Positions 53,864 through 61,757 of a stretch of DNA of 64,000 bases are shown one piece after another; positions within the stretch are counted from its first letter, which is position 1, and every line of letters starts with the position of its first letter. The DNA is from Shewanella japonica (GTDB lineage: Bacteria; Pseudomonadota; Gammaproteobacteria; Enterobacterales; Shewanellaceae). The stretch covers positions 4,210,501 through 4,274,500 of the forward strand of contig NZ_CP020472.1 of the NCBI RefSeq assembly GCF_002075795.1, given 5' to 3'. The position numbers and the translations under genes are program-made. The notes beneath the pieces were generated by a model. That model saw only the letters and a program-made list of their open reading frames with translations, was not told where the DNA came from and ran no database searches.

Positions 53864-54331
53864 ATGAAAGCAAAAAAAATGATTGCCGCAGCAATTTTCT
53901 TCAGCACCTTAGTCGGCACTGCGCAGGCGGCAACAGACTTTGGTGAAGGTGTGAATAGAGACTACCTAGTACCAGTATCGACCTTGATGGACTCGCCAGA
54001 GGATTACCTTGAAAACACGGTTACTATTGAAGGAACCATTGTCGGAGTATGTGAGCACCGTGGTTGTTGGATGACCATTGCCTCTGACAAGCGATTTCAA
54101 ACATTGCGAATAAAAGTGAAAGACGGCGAAATGGTATTTCCATTAACTGCTCGTGGTAAAAAAGCGTTAGCGACTGGAAAACTACAGGCGCTTCGATACG
54201 ATCTTGAGCAAACTCGTGAGATTAAAGCGCATTACGCTAAAGAAGCTGGCGAAGCATTCGATCCTGCATCAGTGACCGAGCCAATGACTATGTATCAACT
54301 GGTACCGACAGGAGTCAGTATCCTTGATTAA
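53864..54331 (+). CDS. DUF4920-like exported protein
   Basis: This 155-residue protein starts at the ATG at 53864 with an AGGG site. A 27-codon upstream extension in the same frame has no support. The signal peptide is cleaved near AQA-ATD. The core resembles an OB-fold, with TIEGTIVGVCEHRGCWMTI and a Cys pair in the CEHRGC motif, which could bind metal or form a disulfide. I associate the family with DUF4920. It overlaps the next gene by eight bases, so the two are coupled. Confidence 0.75.
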   Translation: MKAKKMIAAAIFFSTLVGTAQAATDFGEGVNRDYLVPVSTLMDSPEDYLENTVTIEGTIVGVCEHRGCWMTIASDKRFQTLRIKVKDGEMVFPLTARGKKALATGKLQALRYDLEQTREIKAHYAKEAGEAFDPASVTEPMTMYQLVPTGVSILD

Positions 54332-54902
54332 ATGGTTTAAAGGTATTAATTGGTATCGTCTTAATCGAAACTTACATCGTGATATAGGGTATTTTTGCAT
54401 TGGTTTTTCAATCATCTTTGCTGTATCAGGGATTGCGGTTAATCATATTGCCGATTGGAACCCTAATTATGCTGTAGAGAAGCAGACTAAGCAGGTTGAT
54501 GACAGTGACTGGTTAGCACTTGATGATCAACAAATTATTCAGCGAATGCAGAACAGTTTTGGATTAACACAAACGGTAAAGTCCAGCTTTTGGCAGAATA
54601 AGAATCAGTTTGAAGTTTTTCTCGATGATGGCGATACACTGTTTTGGGATAGGCGACATCATCAGGTGAGCTATCAAGATATTGAGCCTAGAGTGATCCT
54701 TCAGGCATTGAACAAGTTGCACTTGAATGAAACACGCAATGCATGGGTGTATTTCTCTGACTTGTTTGCTGGCATGTTGATATTTTTGGCGCTGTCAGCC
54801 TTGTTTATGGTCAAAGGGAAGCACGGTCCAGCCAAGCCAAAATCCATTTTATTGATGAGTTTAGGCGTGTTCATTCCCGCCTTTTTCTTATTTTTATCCT
54901 GA
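54324..54902 (+). CDS. PepSY-domain membrane protein
   Basis: This 192-residue protein has a first membrane helix at about residues 22-42 and a periplasmic PepSY-like domain. Two further helices follow (about 146-165 and 175-191). The N-terminal RLNRNLHRDIGYFCIGF pattern is typical of PepSY-associated transmembrane proteins, some of which act as siderophore or ferric-reductase-type membrane proteins. The start is TTG with AGGAG nine bases upstream. It ends the plus-strand run and is followed by a 14-bp inverted repeat. Confidence 0.8.
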   Translation: MIKWFKGINWYRLNRNLHRDIGYFCIGFSIIFAVSGIAVNHIADWNPNYAVEKQTKQVDDSDWLALDDQQIIQRMQNSFGLTQTVKSSFWQNKNQFEVFLDDGDTLFWDRRHHQVSYQDIEPRVILQALNKLHLNETRNAWVYFSDLFAGMLIFLALSALFMVKGKHGPAKPKSILLMSLGVFIPAFFLFLS

Positions 54903-54918
54903 CACAGGTATTATAAAC

Positions 54919-54959
54919 AATGCTTATTGAGTCCTTAAATAAAGAACTCAATAAGCATT
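54919..54959 (+). terminator. Inverted repeat closing the TonB receptor/M16/PepSY run
   Basis: AATGCTTATTGAGT and ACTCAATAAGCATT pair perfectly over 14 bases with a 13-base loop, followed by TTTAAATTAG. It is the only strong structure after the PepSY gene and probably marks the operon end. Confidence 0.6.
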
Positions 54960-55090
54960 TAAATTAGAAACTAATTGAGTGTAAATCGTATACCTTTCCC
55001 GCAATATCTATAACTTAAATCATAACTAATCAAAGCGTTAATGACATAAGCTAAAGCAAGATCGTATTAGTAATAAAATTAGTAGTTGAA

Positions 55091-56470
55091 TTAAAAGGGC
55101 TGATTAACCATGACCCAAAACTGGCTTTCATCGCCACCTGTGACAAAGTCGGTACGAATAACGATACTTTCAACTTCAAATCGAATACTCGCACCATAAG
55201 CCGTTTTCATCTCTTCATGGAGAGAATCGAAGCTGAACTCATCACTGACATTACCCGCTTCTAACAATAACGCCCATTGCCACCAAGGTACGTTATACAG
55301 ATTAAACACAGGTAGATTCTGCAGGGGCTGCCAGCGAGGAGTGATGCGATATTCTAAAGCATAATTAACTGCACTACGGCCAGTAAATTGCTTTGAGTCG
55401 TACCCTCTAAGTCGATCAAAACCACCCAAGGAGACGCCAGCAAAACTCGGCGGACGCTTAAATTCTTGTGTACTATTGTCAATATCATTCCAAGTTGGCG
55501 TATCGGCAATATAAACATTGGTAGCTAATACTTGATCTTCAAACCAAGCATTGCTCCCAAGTGACAAAAATGCACTTTGCTCAAATTCCCACATCAACCA
55601 ATTTGGGTCATCATTTATATCGCTACCACGGGTAATGGTTAAATTACTCTCACCACCTTGGCTACTATTATTAGCTGAATCACGGTTATCCCAGTTAAGC
55701 GACAACTCAAAGCCTCTGGCTTCATCAGGTAAGTAATCCAAGGCCTCTAACTCACGATATTTGTTAAAGGGAGTTAAACTAATGCTTGTGACACCAGATT
55801 CTAATGGATTCCAGCTCACTGCATTTTTCTTTCTCGCTAACGAGGCTGCTGCGCCATTTTTGCCACCAGCAATAGGCAGGACATATTTAATATGTAGTTT
55901 TGAAAAACCTTCATCACCAACACTGACTATTCGCTCACTATCATTAGCCTGTGGTGCTTGTGGTGCTTGTGGTGCTTGTGGTAAGTAGTAAATTCCTTGT
56001 TCATAGTGACCACGAAATACCTCAGCACTAAACAGCCATTGATCAAGTTTAGGTAATTGATAATTATAAAATCCAGCATAAGTTAACCAGCTGTCATTTG
56101 CAGAGTATAGGCCAATGCCTAAAGCGACTGCTTGCGCTTGGCCAGCATGCTTTACTAATCCTGCAGCGCCAAATGTGGTGCTAAGGGTTTCTGTTGAAAA
56201 AACAATAGGAACAGCGACAAACTCAGGATCATATTGATGATTTGATTGTGGTTCAGACTGTTTTTGAGCCGTTTGATTAGCGTCTTCAGTATCTCTAGCC
56301 GCTTCATCATGAGGCAACTCTACCGATACAGTGGCCCCTTCTGACGCCAATGTTTGTATATTGGGCGTTTCAATATCGCTACTCTGTGAGATCACAGAGC
56401 TTGCTTGAGCCACACTATTTACGCTTAATAAAAGGCAATAAATCAATACTACAGATTTATACAACTGCAC
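55091..56470 (-). CDS. Outer-membrane Omp85/surface-antigen type barrel protein
   Basis: This 459-residue protein has a signal peptide (hydrophobic residues 5-20) and a polar linker. A barrel of the bacterial surface-antigen (D15) type follows, with no POTRA domain visible. The LRGYDSKQFTGRSAVNYALEYR stretch carries the family's RGY-type motif, and the C-terminus is an aromatic Phe (VNQPF). The start is GTG. A 9-base DNA repeat encodes three and a half Pro-Gln-Ala units near residue 168. Secretion or anchoring roles can only be guessed. Confidence 0.8.
   Translation of the reverse strand: MQLYKSVVLIYCLLLSVNSVAQASSVISQSSDIETPNIQTLASEGATVSVELPHDEAARDTEDANQTAQKQSEPQSNHQYDPEFVAVPIVFSTETLSTTFGAAGLVKHAGQAQAVALGIGLYSANDSWLTYAGFYNYQLPKLDQWLFSAEVFRGHYEQGIYYLPQAPQAPQAPQANDSERIVSVGDEGFSKLHIKYVLPIAGGKNGAAASLARKKNAVSWNPLESGVTSISLTPFNKYRELEALDYLPDEARGFELSLNWDNRDSANNSSQGGESNLTITRGSDINDDPNWLMWEFEQSAFLSLGSNAWFEDQVLATNVYIADTPTWNDIDNSTQEFKRPPSFAGVSLGGFDRLRGYDSKQFTGRSAVNYALEYRITPRWQPLQNLPVFNLYNVPWWQWALLLEAGNVSDEFSFDSLHEEMKTAYGASIRFEVESIVIRTDFVTGGDESQFWVMVNQPF
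55951..55977. repeat. 9-base tandem repeat within the barrel gene
   Basis: Three perfect copies of GTGGTGCTT, followed by a partial fourth, encode Pro-Gln-Ala repeats on the minus strand. Copy-number change would not shift the frame. Confidence 0.85.
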
Positions 56471-56553
56471 CTAATTTTCCTTCTAATACAGGCTAACTAT
56501 TGACTTAATTAACCTGCAACATCTAGTTTCACAACGAAAATTACTGACAAATG

Positions 56554-57633
56554 TTATTGCTGTAAATCTACTACAACCCTGGGAGTCAGTTTAGTCACAA
56601 GCTCATAAGCAATGGTGCCTATGTGCTCCGCAACTTCTTCAACGGCAAGCGCCTTGCCCCATAACTGAACAAGATCGCCAACCTTATCTGTAGCATCTTT
56701 ACCTAAATCCACTGTCAGCATATCCATAGATACACGACCAACGATCGGTACTCTACGACCATTTAACCAAACAGGGGTGCCTTCTGGAGCATTGCGTGGA
56801 TATCCATCACCATAACCAATGGCAACAACGCCAAGCCGAGTATCATTATCAGCGGTCCAATGGGCGCCATAACCAACACTTTCTCCGGCTTTATGTTCCC
56901 TGACAGCAATCAGGTTAGACACTAATTCCATGGCAGGTGTAAGTCCATGATGGGTGCCTTTGTCACCGAAAACAGGTGAAACACCATATAATGCAATGCC
57001 AGGTCTAATCCAGTCGCACTGGCTGTGCGGCCAGAACAATGTAGCAGCAGAATTCGCCAAAGTTACATCACCAGGTAAGCCTTTAATCAGCTGCTCAAAC
57101 GCATCAATTTGACGTTGTGTTAATGCATTATCGGGTTCATCAGCGCAGGCAAAATGTGTCATTAAGTGAATTGGCTTAGCCACATTAGGACAAGTAAGCA
57201 GACGTTGATATATCTCGTTAAATTGCTCTAAATCAAAGCCTAAACGGTGCATACCTGTGTCCACTTTCATCCACACAGTAATCGGCTTAGATAAGGACGA
57301 CTGTTCTAACATTTCTAACTGAGACTCGTGATGCACAACCGTATCAATTTGATGCTCTACCAGCAAAGGAAGATCTGATTGGCGAAAACACCCCTCTAAC
57401 AGTAATAATTTCGCACTCACGCCGCCAGCGCGAAGTTGTAGCGCCTCTTCCAGCCTTGCTAAGCCAAACCCATCAGCATTATCAACACATTGGGCGACAT
57501 TTAATAAACCATGTCCATAACCATTGGCTTTAACAACAGCCATGACCTTACTATTCGGCGCAATTTCTCGCAGCCGAGTGAGGTTATTCTGTAGCGCTTG
57601 ACGACTGATTTCTGCGCGTGGAAAAGGTTTCAA
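56554..57633 (-). CDS. alr: Alanine racemase
   Basis: This 359-residue fold-type III PLP enzyme makes D-alanine for peptidoglycan. The PLP lysine is Lys35 in AVVKANGYGHG, and the C-terminal domain supplies the second catalytic Tyr in SVGYGAHW. The RVSMDMLTVDLG stretch is a family signature. The start is a TTG giving the MKPFPRAEIS beginning. It is downstream of dnaB on the same strand, as in E. coli. Confidence 0.95.
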   Translation of the reverse strand: MKPFPRAEISRQALQNNLTRLREIAPNSKVMAVVKANGYGHGLLNVAQCVDNADGFGLARLEEALQLRAGGVSAKLLLLEGCFRQSDLPLLVEHQIDTVVHHESQLEMLEQSSLSKPITVWMKVDTGMHRLGFDLEQFNEIYQRLLTCPNVAKPIHLMTHFACADEPDNALTQRQIDAFEQLIKGLPGDVTLANSAATLFWPHSQCDWIRPGIALYGVSPVFGDKGTHHGLTPAMELVSNLIAVREHKAGESVGYGAHWTADNDTRLGVVAIGYGDGYPRNAPEGTPVWLNGRRVPIVGRVSMDMLTVDLGKDATDKVGDLVQLWGKALAVEEVAEHIGTIAYELVTKLTPRVVVDLQQ

Positions 57634-57689
57634 ATACTTAGCCTTATTTTGCTGTAGTTATATGTTACTCATTACCTAACAGCATTCAA

Positions 57690-57720
57690 AAAATTAGCCT
57701 CTGTTAATTATAACAGAGGC
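57690..57720 (-). terminator. Terminator after dnaB
   Basis: GCCTCTGTTA and TAACAGAGGC pair perfectly over 10 bases with a 4-base loop. On the minus strand a T6 run follows after three bases. Confidence 0.8.
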
Positions 57721-57768
57721 TTGAATATCACGGGTTATTTGGCGGTCATTAAGCTGACTTAGGCAGCT

Positions 57769-59178
57769 TTAATCTTCATCAAATATCTGAGTGCCAGAAT
57801 AATTATCAAAGCGTGAAAACTGGCCTTGGAAGGTCAAAGGCACACGACCAATTGGGCCGTTACGCTGTTTACCGATAATAATTTCTGCGACACCTTTTTG
57901 TTCAGAATCATCGTTATACACTTCATCACGATAAATAAACATGATCAAATCCGCATCTTGCTCAATCGATCCTGATTCACGTAAATCTGAGTTAACAGGT
58001 CGCTTATCGGCACGTTGCTCCAACGAGCGGTTAAGCTGCGATAATGCAATCACTGGGATCTCTAATTCTTTGGCTAACGATTTCAGCGACCGGGAAATTT
58101 CGGCAATCTCTAAGGTACGGTTATCTTTTAATGACGGCACCTGCATTAACTGCAAGTAATCGATCATGATCATAGATAAACCACCATACTCACGAGCAAT
58201 TCGGCGTGCACGACTGCGAACCTCTGTAGGAGTAAGACCAGAGCCATCATCGATATACATTTTACCTTGCTCAAGCATTATGCCCATGGTCGATGATACA
58301 CGTGCCCAATCTTCATCATCCAATTGTCCGGTACGGATTTTCGTTTGATCGACTCGACCTAATGACGCCAACATACGCATCATGATTTGTTCTGACGGCA
58401 TTTCTAAGCTGAAAATCAGTACAGGTTTATCTTCGTTCATCGCCGCTTGTTCACACAAGTTCATCGCAAAGGTCGTTTTACCCATCGATGGACGCGCAGC
58501 GACAATCACCAAATCACCAGATTGAAAACCCGCTGTCATTTTATCTAGGTCACTAAAGCCACTCGAAACTCCTGTCACACCGTTTTGAGGGTTGTTATAT
58601 AACTGCTCAATTTTATCAACGGTTTTCTCAAGTATTGATTTAATTCCTTCAGGGCCTTCATTAGCATTAGCGCGAGACTCAGCAATTTTAAATACTTTGG
58701 TTTCTGCTAAATCCAATAAGTCACTTGAATTGCGGCCTTCGGGGTTATAGCCTGCATCAGCAATTTCGTGTGCAACGCCAATCATGTCCCTGACAACAGC
58801 ACGTTCACGAACGATATCAGCGTAAGATAAAATATTACCTGCACTTGGCGTGTTTTTGGCAATTTCACCTAAGTAAGCAAAACCACCAGCATCTTCAAGT
58901 TGATCTTCAACTTCTAATCGCTCAGATACAGTAATTAAATCGATCGGTTGGCCGGTTTCAACCAAACGGCTCATTGCCGCATAAATCATGCGGTGAGAGC
59001 GGGAGTAAAAATCTTCAGCCACAATCACTTCAGCAACACGATCCCAAGCATCGGCATCCAGCATTAAGCCACCTAAAACTGATTGCTCAGCTTCAATGGA
59101 ATGCGGCGGCAATTTAAGCGCATCGACTTGAGCGTCTTTTAACCTTTCTTTTGCCTTAAAAACACCTTTTTGTGACAT
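57769..59178 (-). CDS. dnaB: Replicative DNA helicase DnaB
   Basis: This 469-residue RecA-fold hexameric helicase unwinds DNA at the replication fork. An N-terminal DnaB domain (about residues 20-125, with PPHSIEAEQSVLGGLMLD) precedes the ATPase. Walker A is ARPSMGKTTFAMN and Walker B lies in the MIMIDYLQLM segment. I start at the ATG at 59178, with GGGAG upstream, leaving out a 23-codon upstream extension. No intein is visible. Confidence 0.96.
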   Translation of the reverse strand: MSQKGVFKAKERLKDAQVDALKLPPHSIEAEQSVLGGLMLDADAWDRVAEVIVAEDFYSRSHRMIYAAMSRLVETGQPIDLITVSERLEVEDQLEDAGGFAYLGEIAKNTPSAGNILSYADIVRERAVVRDMIGVAHEIADAGYNPEGRNSSDLLDLAETKVFKIAESRANANEGPEGIKSILEKTVDKIEQLYNNPQNGVTGVSSGFSDLDKMTAGFQSGDLVIVAARPSMGKTTFAMNLCEQAAMNEDKPVLIFSLEMPSEQIMMRMLASLGRVDQTKIRTGQLDDEDWARVSSTMGIMLEQGKMYIDDGSGLTPTEVRSRARRIAREYGGLSMIMIDYLQLMQVPSLKDNRTLEIAEISRSLKSLAKELEIPVIALSQLNRSLEQRADKRPVNSDLRESGSIEQDADLIMFIYRDEVYNDDSEQKGVAEIIIGKQRNGPIGRVPLTFQGQFSRFDNYSGTQIFDED

Positions 59179-59309
59179 TAAAACTCCCAATTCCCAACCT
59201 GTTTGTAAAATATGGTATAACACCGAGGTCATGCAAACATGTCGCATATATCAATACATGAGACATCAACCGCTGATGCGGATAAACAATAATAATATAA
59301 GGAAAGAAC

Positions 59310-61508
59310 ATGCGTATTGCACTCGTTGCAGCCCTTGTGCTGTCTTCTGGGTTAGCTCAAGCCGATGAAGGCCAATGGCAACCCTATCAAATGCCTTCTA
59401 TTGCAGATAAATTAGCACAACGCGGCATCGAAATTCCTGCAAAACAGCTTGCAGACTTAACACAATATCCAATGAATGCTGTCGTCGGTCTAGGCTATTG
59501 TACCGCCAGTTTCGTCTCTCCCCAAGGGCTAGTTGTTACCAATCATCATTGTGCTTATAGAGCAATACAATATAACAGTAAAACTGAGCACAACTACCTT
59601 GAAGAAGGTTTTCTTGCTAACACTAAAGCAGAAGAACCTTCAGCTGGCCCCAACGAGCGATTATACATTACCGAAGCCGTTACGGATGTAACTAAAAGCG
59701 TAAATGCCAATTTAAGTGCAGATCCATTAACTCGCTATCAAGATATTCAGTCAAACCGTAAAGCATTAATTAAAGAGTGTGAAACCGATGAAAACTATCG
59801 CTGTTCGGTAAGTAGTTTCCACAATGGTTTAGAATACTATTTGATTAAACAACTTATCATCCGCGATGTGCGCCTTGTGTATGCACCACCAGAAAGTGTT
59901 GGGGCGTTTGGTGGCGATATTGATAACTACGAATACCCACGCCATTCTGGCGATTTTACCTTTTTGCGTGCTTACGTCGGTAAAGATGGAAAACCAGCCG
60001 TATATTCAGAAGACAATGTTCCTTTTGAGCCAAAAAGCTACCTTAAGATTAATGCTGACGGCGTAAAAGCAGGTGATGGTGTGTTTGCAGCAGGTTACCC
60101 TGGTGCAACAAGTCGTTATCGCCTAACAAGTGAGCTTGAATTTGCTAGTGATTGGATGTACCCAACCTATGCAAAACGTTATCAGTTACAGATTGATACC
60201 ATTAACAGCATGGCTGCGACAGATAACGCTATCGCCATCAAATATGCGGGCAATTTAGCATCAATGGCAAACCGAATGAAAAAGCTTAACGGTTTACTTG
60301 ATGGCTTTAAAGCAACCGATATTGTTGGTATTAAACAAACTCGTGAAGATGACTTTTTAGCTTGGCTAAAAAAGGATACTCAAGCTAATCAAAATCTCAT
60401 CACTGAATTAGAATCTTTATTAGCCGAGCAGCAAACGCAAGTTCAAACTGATTATTATTTTAATAATGCACAATCTAGTGCGTTATTGTCTGCCGCTAAG
60501 AAGTTATACCGACTCGCTAAAGAAAAGCAGCTTCCTGATGCCGAACGTGAACAAGGTTTCCAAGAACGTGACATGAAAATGTTTGCTGCGAACTTAAAGC
60601 GTCTTGAGCGCAGCTTTGATGTGTCGGTTGATAAAACACTTTGGCTCCAAGATTTAAATGCATATATGGGGCAAAACCAACGCGTCGAAATTTTGGATAA
60701 TGCATTAAACCAAATCTCTGATGCACAGGAGTTATCAGATAAACTTGATGGTTATTACGCTTTAACTGGTCTCACCGATAAAGAAAAGCGCTTAGCGTGG
60801 ATGGAAAAGGATGCCGAAGCATTTGAAACCAGTGCCGACCCATTTATCCGCTTAGCCGTCGCCCTTCATGACACCAATATGGCGCAGGAAAAAGCCGAAA
60901 AGACATTAAAAGGAAAACTGTCTACCGCTCGTCCTGAGTATATGAAAGCTGTGATTGCTTATTACAAGGCAAATGACTGGCCAGTATACCCAGATGCGAA
61001 CAGAACATTGCGTATCACCTACGGTATGGTCGATGGTTATCAATCTCGTGATGCACTTTACAAACAACCATTCACACGCCTTGAAGGGATTGTAGGTAAG
61101 CATACGGGTGAAGAGCCATTTAATGCACCGAAAAAATTATTGGATGCCATTGCAACAAATGATTACGGTAAACACACTGTGGCTTCAGTTTATCAAGACC
61201 CTCGCTCTTGGATATGCAGCTTGTTCTCTTGTTTAGATAAGCCGGAAGAATTTAACTCAGTGCCTGTTAACTTCTTATCAAGTGTTGATACTACTGGCGG
61301 TAATTCAGGCTCACCGGTATTTAACGGTAAAGGCGAACTGGTTGGTCTTAACTTTGATTCAACCTACGAAGCAATCACCAAAGATTGGTTCTTCAATCCA
61401 ACCATTACCCGTGCTGTGCATGTTGATTTCCGCTACATCCTCTGGATGATGGATAAAGTGGATAATGCGCAAAACTTAATAAATGAGCTAGAACTAGTAA
61501 GAAATTAA
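59310..61508 (+). CDS. S46 family dipeptidyl-peptidase, DPP11-like
   Basis: This 732-residue periplasmic serine exopeptidase has a signal peptide (AQA-DEG) and a chymotrypsin-like fold with a helical lid. The triad residues are His79/80 in TNHHCAY, Asp in FGGDIDNYEYPRH and Ser666 in TGGNSGSP. Eighteen residues after the nucleophile, at the family's S1-specificity position, is Ser684 (GLNFDS). From established work on this family, Arg or Ser there indicates DPP11 (Asp/Glu at P1) and Gly indicates DPP7. AAGGAAAG precedes the start. Confidence 0.9.
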   Translation: MRIALVAALVLSSGLAQADEGQWQPYQMPSIADKLAQRGIEIPAKQLADLTQYPMNAVVGLGYCTASFVSPQGLVVTNHHCAYRAIQYNSKTEHNYLEEGFLANTKAEEPSAGPNERLYITEAVTDVTKSVNANLSADPLTRYQDIQSNRKALIKECETDENYRCSVSSFHNGLEYYLIKQLIIRDVRLVYAPPESVGAFGGDIDNYEYPRHSGDFTFLRAYVGKDGKPAVYSEDNVPFEPKSYLKINADGVKAGDGVFAAGYPGATSRYRLTSELEFASDWMYPTYAKRYQLQIDTINSMAATDNAIAIKYAGNLASMANRMKKLNGLLDGFKATDIVGIKQTREDDFLAWLKKDTQANQNLITELESLLAEQQTQVQTDYYFNNAQSSALLSAAKKLYRLAKEKQLPDAEREQGFQERDMKMFAANLKRLERSFDVSVDKTLWLQDLNAYMGQNQRVEILDNALNQISDAQELSDKLDGYYALTGLTDKEKRLAWMEKDAEAFETSADPFIRLAVALHDTNMAQEKAEKTLKGKLSTARPEYMKAVIAYYKANDWPVYPDANRTLRITYGMVDGYQSRDALYKQPFTRLEGIVGKHTGEEPFNAPKKLLDAIATNDYGKHTVASVYQDPRSWICSLFSCLDKPEEFNSVPVNFLSSVDTTGGNSGSPVFNGKGELVGLNFDSTYEAITKDWFFNPTITRAVHVDFRYILWMMDKVDNAQNLINELELVRN

Positions 61509-61523
61509 TAAAATCAACAAATT

Positions 61524-61554
61524 AAAAAATGGTGCATTTACTGCGCCATTTTTT
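61524..61554 (+). terminator. Terminator after the S46 peptidase gene
   Basis: AAAAAATGGTGCA and TGCGCCATTTTTT pair, with one G-T wobble, around a TTTAC loop, and the stem ends in T6. Confidence 0.85.
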
Positions 61555-61686
61555 ATGCCTCAAACCCAAGCTGGCGCTACAAAAAAACGCTTTTGAAGAT
61601 AAACCATTAATTTATTTATACAAGCTAACCCCAGAACACACTTATAACAATTTGTTTACTTTTTGTAACATTTAATATAAAAAATA

Positions 61687-61711
61687 AAAGACCACCTATT
61701 CGGTGGCTTTT
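61687..61711 (+). promoter_or_regulatory. Terminator-like hairpin in the leader of the Oar-like receptor gene
   Basis: CCACC/GGTGG with a TATTC loop is preceded by AAAAGA and followed by CTTTTT. It lies 46 bases before the receptor start, past a possible -10 (TAATAT). It could be a leader attenuator or a backup terminator for the S46 gene. Confidence 0.45.
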
Positions 61712-61757
61712 TAACCAAGGATTAAAAGTAATTTAATCATTATAAGGAAAAGTCAGG

